NCBI GenBank assembly: GCA_020854055.1
Contig: JADZGD010000122.1
Span: forward strand, 1 to 64,000
DNA length: 64,000 nucleotides
Origin: Bryobacterales bacterium
Lineage (GTDB): Bacteria; Acidobacteriota; Terriglobia; Bryobacterales; Bryobacteraceae
Direction of reading: 5' to 3'
Position 1 is the first letter of the stretch, and every line of letters starts with the position of its first letter. The position numbers and the translations under genes were made by a program. The notes beneath the pieces are model-generated. The model was not told where the DNA came from, searched no databases, and worked only from the letters and a program-made list of their open reading frames with translations. Of this stretch, positions 53,483 to 62,837 are shown one piece after another.

Positions 53483-54828
53483 GCGCCTGGAAGGCTTGTG
53501 ACCTTCGCGGCAAATATCCTTCTGAAGTCAACGGCGACCTTTTCTACATGATCGGACGCTCTTCCGCGCGCCTGCTGCCCGCCGGCTCAACCGTACTGGT
53601 GGCCGGCGATTTCCGGCTCACCACGCCGGAGCTGAAAGGCCGGCTGATCGACGGCCTGCAATCGGCCGCGCTCCGCATCCTGGACGCCGGTTCCATCCCC
53701 ACGCCCGCCGCTTACTTCGCCCATCGCAGTCTCCAAACCGCCGCGCTGTTCGTCGTTACCGCGTCGCACAATCCGCCCGGCTATAACGGACTGAAATTGA
53801 TGGTGGGCCACGAGCCGCCCGGCGAGGCGCTGTTTACCGCGTTGCGGGAAGGGCTGGACGGCGCCCCGGCCCCTGCCCTGGGCAGCGTGGAGCCATACGA
53901 CGTGATTTCCGCCTACCGCGCCTGGCTGACCGGGCGATGGCGCCGGCCGCTGGCGAAATTTCGCTCCCCGGTGCTGATCGACATCGGCCATGGAGCCATG
54001 GCGGGCGTGGCATCTGCCGTTCTTGAGGCGCTCGAAATCCCCTGCCAGGTGCTGTTCGCAGAAGCCGACGGGCGATTCCCGGGCCGTTCGCCCGACACCT
54101 CGCGCGCGCGTCACCTGGAGGCGCTCAGCGATCGCGTGCGCAAGTCTCCGGCCGTGGTGGGAATCGCCTTTGACGGCGATGGCGACCGTGTCGCCGCCGT
54201 GGACGGCAACGGCGGCTATATCACCTCCGACCAGCTCGCCATCCTGCTTTCGCGAAAAATGCTTGCCACTCACCCAGGCGGACACGTGGTGTGCGATATC
54301 AAGCTCTCCGATGCCGTGCGCCGCGCCATTCAAGAGGCGGGCGGCGTGCCCGTGATCGAGCGCAGCGGACATTCGTTCATCAGGCAAAAGATGCGGCAAC
54401 TGGACGCCATCTTCGGTTGCGAAGCGAGCGGCCACTATTTCTATCGCGAACTGGGCGGCGGGGACGACGGGCTGTTTACCGCGCTGATGATTCTGGAGTT
54501 GATTGTCGAACAGGGCCCTCTCGAAACGCTGGCCGCGGCGCTCGCTCCCATCTTCGCCACTTCAGACCTGCGGATTCCCGACGGTGTGCTGCCATTTACG
54601 GAAATCGTCGAGCGGCTGCGCCTTGCGCTCCCGGTGCTTGACGAAGTGACGATTGACGGCGTCCGCTTCCGCACCGAGGGGGGCTTCGTGCTGGCTCGCC
54701 CCTCGGTTACCGAAGCAGCCACTTCCATCCGCATCGAGGGCCACAGCCAGCCCGAACTGGCCCGCCTGGTGGAATGCGCCGTAGGGGCGCTGGGCGAAGT
54801 GGCCGGAAATCAAATCAACAACGGCTAA
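53479..54828 (+). CDS. Phosphomannomutase/phosphoglucomutase
   Basis: A 449-residue alpha-D-phosphohexomutase of four domains. The phosphoserine is Ser96 in VTASHNPPGYNGLK; the metal loop is AFDGDGDRVAAVD; the sugar-binding loop is GCEASGHYFYRE; the C-terminal phosphate loop is in ARPSVTEAATSIRIEG. It interconverts hexose-1- and -6-phosphates for envelope glycans or glycogen. ATG 53479 overlaps the FGGY kinase stop (ATGA), which links the two in one operon. Confidence 0.94.
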   Translation: MSAWKACDLRGKYPSEVNGDLFYMIGRSSARLLPAGSTVLVAGDFRLTTPELKGRLIDGLQSAALRILDAGSIPTPAAYFAHRSLQTAALFVVTASHNPPGYNGLKLMVGHEPPGEALFTALREGLDGAPAPALGSVEPYDVISAYRAWLTGRWRRPLAKFRSPVLIDIGHGAMAGVASAVLEALEIPCQVLFAEADGRFPGRSPDTSRARHLEALSDRVRKSPAVVGIAFDGDGDRVAAVDGNGGYITSDQLAILLSRKMLATHPGGHVVCDIKLSDAVRRAIQEAGGVPVIERSGHSFIRQKMRQLDAIFGCEASGHYFYRELGGGDDGLFTALMILELIVEQGPLETLAAALAPIFATSDLRIPDGVLPFTEIVERLRLALPVLDEVTIDGVRFRTEGGFVLARPSVTEAATSIRIEGHSQPELARLVECAVGALGEVAGNQINNG

Positions 54829-54843
54829 CCAGGCGGCCGCGGT

Positions 54844-57800
54844 TCAGACCGGGACCGTGCCGCCATTCACGCGCGCAACCGTCTCCGGCGGTGGCGGCGC
54901 CGGCTGGAACTTTACGCTGACAATCTTCGATACGCCTGGCTCCTGCATGGTAACGCCATAGAGAGCCTGGGCTGCCTCCATGGACTTTTTGGCGTGGGTG
55001 ATCATGATGAACTGCGTCTGCGCCGACATCTCGCCAACCAGTTGCGTCAGCCGGCCTACGTTGGCCTCGTCGAGCGGCGCGTCCACCTCATCCATGATGC
55101 AGAATGGGCTCGGCTGGTAGCGGAAGATGGCCATCAGCAGCGCCACCGCCGTCAACGCCTTCTCGCCGCCCGAAAGCAGCAGCACGTTCTGCAGCTTCTT
55201 GCCCGGGGGTGACGCTACAATCTCGATTCCCGATTCGTTCAGGTTCGCTTCATCGGTCAACCGCATCTCGCCGATACCGCCACCAAACAACGTCTTGAAC
55301 ATCTGGCGGAAATGCTCATTAATCCGCTCGAACGCTTCGCCGAACCGCTTGCGGGATTCGGTGTCGATGTCCTGAATAGCCCGCTCGGTGTCGCGGATGG
55401 AATCGAGCAGGTCCTGGCGCTGCGCGTTCAAAAAGTCGTAGCGCTGCTGCGCTTCCTGGAACTCTTCGAGCGCCTGCGGATTCACCGGCCCCAGAGCCTC
55501 AATGCGGGATCGAACTTCCTGGTGGCGCTGCTCGGCTTCATAGAGTGCTTCGTCCTCGAGAACAACCTCTTCGACCTGGGCCAGATCCTCGAGCGAAGCG
55601 TTCAGCTCCTTGCGGCTGGTCTCATCCAGATACTTCAACTCGGCCTGCTTTTTCACCATTGCGAGTTCGAACTGGCTCCGCCGCTCGCGCGCCGCATCGG
55701 CTTCGGCACGCATCTGCCGGAGCGTCTCCTCCACCTGCGCCAGCGCCGCGCGCAGGCGCTGCTCCTCAGCCGCCAGACGGTTCACCGAAGCCTCCGCCTT
55801 CAACATCTCTTCGGCCAGCGTAGCCGACTGCCGGTCCAACTCCATGTTGTCCTGAAGCAGGCGAGCGCGCTCCACGCCCATGCGCTCCAGATCGCGCGAG
55901 ATGTTTTCCCGCCGGTTCAACACCTCGCGAAGCTGGTGTTCCGCGCGCTGGCGGGCAGACTGTTCGGCCCGGCGCCGCTCTTCCAGCCCCGCCAGTTCCA
56001 CGCGAACCGCCGAATGATCTTCGGTTATCCGGGCGGTCTCCGACTGCAGGTTTTCCAACTCCTCGCGCGCCGCCGCCAGAGCCTTCTCCTGGGTTTGGCG
56101 GGCCTGTTCCTTCTCCTCCACCAGGGCGCGGTTTCGCTCCGCCTGCTCCGCCGAACGCTCCCGTTCACGCTCCAACCGCTGCAACTCGAGCCGCGCCACC
56201 GAGAGCCGTGAATTGAGGCGATTCGTCTCTTCATTCACCTTGCGCATTTCGTGCTCAAGCGCCAGGGTGTCCTTTTCGCGCGATTGCTGCAGGCCGCGCA
56301 GCCGCTCCAGGTCTTCGGTGAAGCTGGCAATCTCCCGTTCCAGGTCTTCGACCAGCGCGGTGGTCTGGTCGAACTGCTTCTGCTGTTCCTGAACCTGGCC
56401 CCGTACCTCGCGCAGTTCGCGCTTCAGCGCCAGGGGACCGCTACCCGTTTTGCGGCCGCCGCTGACGGCATGTCCGTTGTAGCAGACGCCGTCGGCGAGC
56501 AGGAAGTAAAAGTCCGGGTATTGCAGTGCCAGCCGTTGCGCCGTGGCGCGATCCTCGGCCAGAAAGCAGCGTGCCAGCCGCGGCAGCAGCGCCGCCGGAG
56601 CGTGCGTCAAGCCGTTGGTCATCTTCAGCACGTCGCTCAGCCGCGCCAAAATGCCGGTTTCGGGCCCAATCGACGGCTCCGCATGGTGGCCGTTGCCGAA
56701 ACGCGCGCCCGGTTCGGGGTGCACCAGGAAGGTGGCGCGGCCGTCCAATCCGGCCCGCATCACGTCGATTCCCTGCTCGGCCTGGCCCCAATCTTTCACC
56801 ACAACGTATTCCAGTTCGTCGTGGAGGAACTCTTCCGCCGCTTTTTCGTAAGCCGGTTCCACCTCGACGAAATCAGCCAGCACGCCGGCCGGCTTCAGGC
56901 CCTGCGCCTGCCCCTTCTCAACTGCCTTGAAGAGCAGTTTCACCGATTCCGTGGTGTAGGTCCGATGCGACAGTACTTCTTCCAGCGAATCCCGCCGCGC
57001 CTTCAACCGCGAGACCTCGCTCCGCAGTTGGTCCAGCGTACGGCGTGACTCCACCGCCCGGTTGCGCCGCACGCTCAATTCTTCTTCGACCGTGCGGCGC
57101 TCTCCGGCAATCGATTGCAATTCCAATTGCCGCGCTTCGAGCTTTCCCTGAAGCTCTTTTTTGAGGGCTCCCACCCGATCGAGCTCCGCCGAAACCTGCT
57201 CGGCTTCCTTTTCCGCACGAGCCGTGTCGCGGCTCATCGAGGCCAGAAACTCTTCAATCTGCGCCAGTTGGTTCTTCAGCGCCGAAGCTTCGCCCATCAG
57301 CCGCAGCACCTGCTGCCGGGCCGTCTCAATTCCCTGCTGGCGGGCGCGCAGCAGATTCTGAATTCGCTCCCGGTCCTCGCTGGTGGCCGCCAGTTTACGG
57401 CGAGCCTCTTCGGACTGCTGTTCCAACTCGCTTAGCTTCCGGGCATGCTCTTCCAGGTCATGCTGCAGGCGTCCGGCTCGCTGTTCGAGCTCCTGCGTCT
57501 CGGTTTCGCCCTGCCCCATCCGCTGCTCCAGGCCGGCCGTCTGCCGGGACTGGTATTCCAACCGGCTGCGCGTGCGCTCGGCGTCCAGTTTCAGCTCCGA
57601 AAGCGCCTTGCGGGCCTCGGTCAGCTCGGCCTCGGTCTGGTAGCACAGTTCCTGGCTCGAAACCTGCTCCTGCTCGCCGGTGCTCAGCCGGGCAGTGAGC
57701 GCTTCCAGTTCCGACGTGGCGGCGCCGAGATCGAGCGCCGTCTTGGCTGCCTCGCGCTCCAGCATCCGGAAACGGCCAGTGAGCGAGCGCCGGAGGTGGC

Positions 57801-58527
57801 CCATCATCTCACTCTTCAGCTCCTCATAGCGCTTTGCCTTGGCCGCCTGCCGCTTCAAGCTGTTTACCTGGCGGCTGACCTCCTCCAGAATGTCGAAAAC
57901 GCGGGTAAGGTTCTGCTTTGCGCCTTCCAGTTTCGCTTCCGCCAGCCGGCGCTTCGTCTTGAACTTGGTGATACCGGCGGCTTCTTCGATCACCGCCCTT
58001 CGGTCGCCGGGCTTGGAGCTGAGAATCTGCCCGATGCGCCCCTGTTCGATAATGGCGTAGGATTCCGGCCCAAGGCCGGTGCCCATAAAAAGGTCCTGAA
58101 TGTCACGCAGGCGCGCCTGCTTGCCGTTGATGAGGTATTCGCTCTCACCGGAACGGTACAGGCGCCGCGTGATGGTGATCTCCTGCGGTTTTTCCGATTG
58201 GGTCTGACCATTCACCCCGTTCGGCTTATCGGTGTGAATATTGGCGTCAAGCGCTTCCTGCGGAGACGCCAGCGTCAGGGTGACCGACGCCATCCCCAAC
58301 GGCTTTCGATCCCGCGTGCCGGCGAAGATGACATCTTCCATCCGGGCTCCGCGCAGGCTCTTGGCCGATTGCTCGCCAAGCACCCAACTGATGGCATCGC
58401 TCAGGTTCGATTTGCCGCAGCCGTTTGGCCCGACAACTGCCGCAATCCCGGCGCCGTTGAATCTCAACTCCGTCCGATCGCAAAAGGATTTGAATCCCTG
58501 GATTTCGACGCGTTTGAGTCTAAGCAA
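54844..58527 (-). CDS. smc: Chromosome segregation ATPase SMC
   Basis: A 1227-residue SMC protein (from TTG 58527). The Walker A motif GPNGCGKSNLSDAISWVLGE is near the N-terminus after LKRVEIQGFKSF; two long coiled coils flank a hinge around the middle (GVLADFVEVEPAYEKAAEEF region); the C-terminal head has LLSGGEKALTAVALLMAIF and Walker B FCIMDEVDAPLDEANVGRL. It condenses and organises the chromosome with ScpAB. TTG 58527 has GGAAGG upstream and gives the family N-terminus; GTG 58581 would add 18 residues. Convergent with the mutase gene. Confidence 0.96.
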   Translation of the reverse strand: MLRLKRVEIQGFKSFCDRTELRFNGAGIAAVVGPNGCGKSNLSDAISWVLGEQSAKSLRGARMEDVIFAGTRDRKPLGMASVTLTLASPQEALDANIHTDKPNGVNGQTQSEKPQEITITRRLYRSGESEYLINGKQARLRDIQDLFMGTGLGPESYAIIEQGRIGQILSSKPGDRRAVIEEAAGITKFKTKRRLAEAKLEGAKQNLTRVFDILEEVSRQVNSLKRQAAKAKRYEELKSEMMGHLRRSLTGRFRMLEREAAKTALDLGAATSELEALTARLSTGEQEQVSSQELCYQTEAELTEARKALSELKLDAERTRSRLEYQSRQTAGLEQRMGQGETETQELEQRAGRLQHDLEEHARKLSELEQQSEEARRKLAATSEDRERIQNLLRARQQGIETARQQVLRLMGEASALKNQLAQIEEFLASMSRDTARAEKEAEQVSAELDRVGALKKELQGKLEARQLELQSIAGERRTVEEELSVRRNRAVESRRTLDQLRSEVSRLKARRDSLEEVLSHRTYTTESVKLLFKAVEKGQAQGLKPAGVLADFVEVEPAYEKAAEEFLHDELEYVVVKDWGQAEQGIDVMRAGLDGRATFLVHPEPGARFGNGHHAEPSIGPETGILARLSDVLKMTNGLTHAPAALLPRLARCFLAEDRATAQRLALQYPDFYFLLADGVCYNGHAVSGGRKTGSGPLALKRELREVRGQVQEQQKQFDQTTALVEDLEREIASFTEDLERLRGLQQSREKDTLALEHEMRKVNEETNRLNSRLSVARLELQRLERERERSAEQAERNRALVEEKEQARQTQEKALAAAREELENLQSETARITEDHSAVRVELAGLEERRRAEQSARQRAEHQLREVLNRRENISRDLERMGVERARLLQDNMELDRQSATLAEEMLKAEASVNRLAAEEQRLRAALAQVEETLRQMRAEADAARERRSQFELAMVKKQAELKYLDETSRKELNASLEDLAQVEEVVLEDEALYEAEQRHQEVRSRIEALGPVNPQALEEFQEAQQRYDFLNAQRQDLLDSIRDTERAIQDIDTESRKRFGEAFERINEHFRQMFKTLFGGGIGEMRLTDEANLNESGIEIVASPPGKKLQNVLLLSGGEKALTAVALLMAIFRYQPSPFCIMDEVDAPLDEANVGRLTQLVGEMSAQTQFIMITHAKKSMEAAQALYGVTMQEPGVSKIVSVKFQPAPPPPETVARVNGGTVPV

Positions 58528-58693
58528 ATGGTCCAACCCTTCCAGTCGCAACTTGAACTGTAAGATTATCCCGGGACACACATGCCCCGGCTCGGGGGAT
58601 TGATCTCATACTACTCTGGTTGATTCTCCATGTAAAGCGGGTCGAGCACTTTTTTTAGGGGCGCCACAGGTTGCCACCCCTATATCTTGTGGC

Positions 58694-61261
58694 TCACTGC
58701 CTCGACAGCTCTTTAATTACCTGGTTGCAATTGAGCACCTTTTCCACCAGGTCGAGCGGGGTGTAGTAGTAATGATTCGAGGCCTCAAAGCCAATCATGG
58801 AATTGCCCCGCGCGTAGCGGAACTGCTCCCGTGCCAGCCGGATTTCGTCCTCGGCCAACTGGCGCATCCTGGCCCGCGCTGCCGCCGCGCCGCCGGTCTC
58901 CAGTTGAGGCCGCAGGCGATAGAATTCCACCTGATTGGCCACGCTTCGGAAATGGTGGTAGCAAGTCTCGACAATAGCCACATCTTCGGCGGCCGCCGCG
59001 GCTTTGAGGGGCGAGGCGAGTTTCACGGCCTGCTGGAACCGGTCCGCGCCCACCCGCCACTCATCGGCCATGCGGGTAAACTGCGTCTGCACCACCTCGG
59101 CCGGATAGGCTCCGCACCAGGCCTTCAGGTCGTCATAAGGGAACAGTATCATGGCGGCCTTGCGTCCGGTAGGATGAAGCCGTAGCAGGTTCGCCGGGCC
59201 GTGCTGCACCGGGATGGTGTAAATTGCCACCCCATAGGGGAACTGCTCAAAGGCGGTGGCCAGGTGCTGCCAGGCGTCCACGATACCGGCAGCCGCTTCG
59301 GGACCATATCGTTCGCTAGCCACATCCAACAGGATCCGGTCATCGGTGGGGCGGGGTTCGAAGGCATAACGCTCGATCGCCGCCAGGTTTGGCGATGGGT
59401 AGCCGCCGCAGGTCCAGGATGCCATCACTCCGGCGATGCCCGCTGCCGACAGGTTGCGGGCGTGGCGTAGAACCAGCGGAGGCACCGGGATATAGGGCAC
59501 CGCCGACATCTCCCACGTATTGTTGAACTGCACCTTAGCCATGGTGGAGATCCCGTGGTCGCGCGCCGTAGCCCAGTTGCGGCCCGCCCTTGGCCCCGGC
59601 CCCACAACCGAGATGGAATACTCGCCCACCCGGGCATTCACGCCGCCGCGGTGAACCGGCTGCTCCCACTCGCTGATGCTCATGAACTTAACGTCCTTGG
59701 GCAGCCGGGGGATCAACTGCCGGGCCAGGTCATCGGACCAGCCCCAGTCCCAGGCGATGACATGCGGTTTCGTGCTGGCGCGCCGTACACCGTCTCGAAA
59801 GGTGGTGAGCAATTCGCCAATGGTCTCCCAGGAAGACCGCCGGGAGCAGCGCGGGCAGCCGGTAGCTCTTGGGGCGGGCCCACTCCAGCCACCGCCATGA
59901 GAGAAGCAGTTGGTCAGGTTCTCCGACATGGTGATGGAGAAAAAGCCGCCGATTTCGGGAACCTCCCGCACGACGTGCTCCAGCGATCCGGCGATCCATT
60001 CGCGCACTTCCGGAACACTGGTGCAGATGCAAGTCATTCCCTGTCCCGGGGAGCCCTTCATGCCGGGATGCTTTTCGAAGAATGACGGCGGCATCGCCCG
60101 CGGTTCGTTCAAGTAGAGAAATACTTTGATCCCGAAGGGCCGCGCCCGCTCCACCAGGGCGTTCAGGTTGCGGAGCCGGATCTCGCTACCACGGCCGAAT
60201 TCGGTGAATATCTTCGATGGCGCCAGCGTGTTGAGCACGGCTTGAATCCAGACACCGTTGATGCCACAGCCTGCCAGGCGGTCGAGGTAACCTTCCGGTA
60301 TCGGATCGATGTCCGGCTCGGTCAGCGGATCGCCATACAACGCGACGTAGGAGTACAGATAGCGCGGATCCCATAGCGCAGTACGGCGCCTGCGGCCCTT
60401 GGCCAGATACGGACCTTCACGGCGCGCCATCGCAGCCCGCAGATCGTAGAAACAGCGTACAATTCCGTGGGCATCGGAGCCTTCGATCAGTACCTGCTCG
60501 TCGCTGACGTCGATCTGGTAGCTTTCGGGCGGCAAGCCGAGGCCCGGATTAACCTGCGAGTGGATGCGCGGCGTGCCGCTCCTGGCAGGGCGAAAGCTCA
60601 CGCCCATGGCCGATTTCATCCAGGCGGCAAAATGGGCCGGCAACCGGGGCGCGCAGAATGTGGCCAGATCCACCTCATCCGGCGCCCGGTGCGATTGTAG
60701 GGAGCGAATCGGGGCTGCCTCCACCTTCGCCAGCCGCGAGACAAACTGGAACAGATCTTCTCCCGGCTGGCCAATGGAGCGGCCAAACGTCCGCTCGACC
60801 ACCGCGCGCATTTCGACCGCCTTCCTGCGTTCTTCCGCGGCGGGCGGCTGATAGTGGACCGGCTCACATTCAGGCTTTGCGGAGCCGAGTTTGATGTAGA
60901 GAAAATCGTCTTCTTTCAGCGTGAAGGCGAAGCGTTCCGGAGTCCAGCCGAGCAATTGGATGATCTGTGCCTCCGGCAGCAGATTCCAGTTCTGGCGGAT
61001 CACCGTCACATACAGCCGGCGCAGTTGATCCACCGAAAGCGTCCGCTTCGCCGGCAAACCCATGGAGCGGCCCAGGGCCAGCAGGCGCTCCGGCTCAGTG
61101 CCGGCCACGGCCGCCATTCGATCGATATTGGCCAACTCCCAATTGCGCCAGACGAACTCGTAAAGGCGGCCGGGAAAGTGGGCCTCCTCGATGGGCATGG
61201 GCGCCGCACCCATCAACACCGGCATAGCCAGCGGAAGCGCCAGAAAGCGGCGCCGGCCCAT
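58694..61261 (-). CDS. Exported glycoside-hydrolase-like protein, unclear family
   Basis: An 855-residue protein with a Tat-like signal (MGRRRFLALPLAMPVLMGAA). Around residue 230, ESYQIDVSDEQVLIEGSDAH and GIVRCFYDLRAAMAR resemble the small alpha/beta domain preceding GH20/GH67-type barrels. A TIM-barrel-like region follows (DRLAGCGINGVWIQAVLNTL; ARPFGIKVFLYLNEPRAMPP; EIGGFFSITMSENLTNCFSH), with a CPRC pair after it and a helical C-terminal third. It probably acts on a glycan outside the cytoplasm. Catalytic residues cannot be fixed; Asp/Glu in SITMSEN and AWDWGWSDD are candidates. A TTG at 61318 is a less likely start. Confidence 0.8.
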   Translation of the reverse strand: MGRRRFLALPLAMPVLMGAAPMPIEEAHFPGRLYEFVWRNWELANIDRMAAVAGTEPERLLALGRSMGLPAKRTLSVDQLRRLYVTVIRQNWNLLPEAQIIQLLGWTPERFAFTLKEDDFLYIKLGSAKPECEPVHYQPPAAEERRKAVEMRAVVERTFGRSIGQPGEDLFQFVSRLAKVEAAPIRSLQSHRAPDEVDLATFCAPRLPAHFAAWMKSAMGVSFRPARSGTPRIHSQVNPGLGLPPESYQIDVSDEQVLIEGSDAHGIVRCFYDLRAAMARREGPYLAKGRRRRTALWDPRYLYSYVALYGDPLTEPDIDPIPEGYLDRLAGCGINGVWIQAVLNTLAPSKIFTEFGRGSEIRLRNLNALVERARPFGIKVFLYLNEPRAMPPSFFEKHPGMKGSPGQGMTCICTSVPEVREWIAGSLEHVVREVPEIGGFFSITMSENLTNCFSHGGGWSGPAPRATGCPRCSRRSSWETIGELLTTFRDGVRRASTKPHVIAWDWGWSDDLARQLIPRLPKDVKFMSISEWEQPVHRGGVNARVGEYSISVVGPGPRAGRNWATARDHGISTMAKVQFNNTWEMSAVPYIPVPPLVLRHARNLSAAGIAGVMASWTCGGYPSPNLAAIERYAFEPRPTDDRILLDVASERYGPEAAAGIVDAWQHLATAFEQFPYGVAIYTIPVQHGPANLLRLHPTGRKAAMILFPYDDLKAWCGAYPAEVVQTQFTRMADEWRVGADRFQQAVKLASPLKAAAAAEDVAIVETCYHHFRSVANQVEFYRLRPQLETGGAAAARARMRQLAEDEIRLAREQFRYARGNSMIGFEASNHYYYTPLDLVEKVLNCNQVIKELSRQ

Positions 61262-61322
61262 CAATGGGGATTCCGAATTCACCTTACCGATTATTATGTC
61301 CCGACCGGCGCCAAACAAGGGA

Positions 61323-62837
61323 TTATGACAGCGCGGGAGCTACTGCCTCCTGCCAGCAAACGCCGCGCATGTCACCGGTTTTCAGGAACTGCTCGTGCAT
61401 GCGGAAGGCGGCCGTAAGGGTCTGCGGAGTATGGCCTCCCTCCACCATCTCGAGGTAGCCCCACAGTTCATCGCGAAAGTCCGGGTGGGCGCACTTGCTG
61501 ATGATCTCGGTGGCGCGCTCATAGGGCGCTTTACCGCGCAGATCGGCAATGCCGTACTCCGTGGCTACAATCTGCACCGAGTGTTCGCTGTGATCCATGT
61601 GGCTCACCAGCGGAACGATGGGAGAAATCTTCCCGCCCTTGGCCGTCGACGGGCAGATGAAGATCGAGAGGTAGGCATTGCGGGTGAAATCGCCCGAGCC
61701 GCCGATGCCGTTCATCATCTGGCGGCCCATGATGTGGGTGGAATTTACATTGCCGAAGATGTCGATCTCGATGGCCGTGTTGATGGAGATGATGCCGATG
61801 CGGCGGATCACTTCGGGATGATTGCTGATTTCCTGCGGCCGCATGAGGATGCGCGGGCGGAACCACTCCAGATTCGCGTAGACGTCGTTCAGCGCTTCCC
61901 TGCTCACGGTAAGCGAACAGGTACTGGCGAATTTCACCCGCTCGCTCTTGATCAGGTTGATGACCGAGTCCTGAAGAACCTCGGTGTACATCTCAAAAGC
62001 CGGGATCGAGGGATGGCGGCCCAGGGCTCCCAGCACGGCGTTGGAAACATCGCCCACGCCGGATTGCAGCGGCAGAAAGCCACCCGGAATGCGGCCGCTG
62101 CGTACCTCGGCGGCCAGAAACTCAGCCACGTTCTCGCCAATCCGTTCGGTCACCGGCGTTTGGCCGGCGAAGCCCTTGACCTCGTCGTCGAGATCGGTCT
62201 CGACGATACCCGCGATCCTTGCCGGATCCACTTTGATCACCGGCGAGCCGATGCGATCCGAAGACGAGTAGATGGGAATCTCACGGCGATGTGGCGGATC
62301 GGCCGGCTCGTAAATGTCGTGCATCCCGAGCAGTGTTGGCGGGTGGCGGTGATTCAACTCCACCAGGATTTTGCCGGCCATACGACAGAAAGTGGGCGCG
62401 GCGCCTACCGAAGAGGTCAGCACGATGCCGCCTCCGGCGGTCACATCGCTCGCCTCGACCACCGCGTAGTGCACCGGGCCGAGAAAACCGTAGCGCACTG
62501 CCTGCGGCATCAACGAGAGGTGCATGTCGAAGAAGCGGGTCTCACCGGCGTTGATACGCGCCCGGAGGTTGGGATCGGACTGGTAGGGGGTGCGGAAGCT
62601 CACCGCGCCCGCCTTGGCTAACGCCCCGTCCAGGGAGGGTCCGGTTGAGGCGCCGGTGAGAACCCCGATCTGAAAATCGCGCCCGGCGGCGTGCTCGGCC
62701 TCGGCGCGGGCCGCAATCGCCAGCGGGATCGCCTTGGGCGCTCCAGCGGGGGTGAAACCGCTGAACCCGACAGTCTGGCCGTGATCGATCATGGCGGCGG
62801 CTTCCGCCGCGGATAGGACAGGGAATGAAAATTTCAT
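61323..62837 (-). CDS. Acetyl-CoA hydrolase/transferase (succinyl-CoA:acetate CoA-transferase type)
   Basis: A 504-residue class I CoA-transferase. It has GQTVGFSGFTPAGAPKAIPL at the N-terminus, the catalytic glutamate in ISINTAIEIDIFGNVNSTH, the CoA-binding GIGGSGDFTRNA and a C-terminal EYGIADLRGKAPYERA. It moves CoA between succinyl-CoA and acetate or a similar pair. ATG 62837 shares a base with the meaB stop (TGATG). Coupling to meaB and a probable mutase suggests propionate/methylmalonyl-CoA metabolism ending in CoA recycling (inference). Confidence 0.93.
   Translation of the reverse strand: MKFSFPVLSAAEAAAMIDHGQTVGFSGFTPAGAPKAIPLAIAARAEAEHAAGRDFQIGVLTGASTGPSLDGALAKAGAVSFRTPYQSDPNLRARINAGETRFFDMHLSLMPQAVRYGFLGPVHYAVVEASDVTAGGGIVLTSSVGAAPTFCRMAGKILVELNHRHPPTLLGMHDIYEPADPPHRREIPIYSSSDRIGSPVIKVDPARIAGIVETDLDDEVKGFAGQTPVTERIGENVAEFLAAEVRSGRIPGGFLPLQSGVGDVSNAVLGALGRHPSIPAFEMYTEVLQDSVINLIKSERVKFASTCSLTVSREALNDVYANLEWFRPRILMRPQEISNHPEVIRRIGIISINTAIEIDIFGNVNSTHIMGRQMMNGIGGSGDFTRNAYLSIFICPSTAKGGKISPIVPLVSHMDHSEHSVQIVATEYGIADLRGKAPYERATEIISKCAHPDFRDELWGYLEMVEGGHTPQTLTAAFRMHEQFLKTGDMRGVCWQEAVAPALS

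Noticed and set aside
57445-58563. 372-codon plus-strand frame opposite smc
   Set aside because: It is complementary to coiled-coil coding sequence and has no independent support.
58650-58681. Hairpin AGGGG/CCCCT with seven T as a terminator
   Set aside because: The T-run lies before the stem on the plus strand and would be an A-run after it on the minus strand, where the genes run, so it is not a canonical terminator for them.
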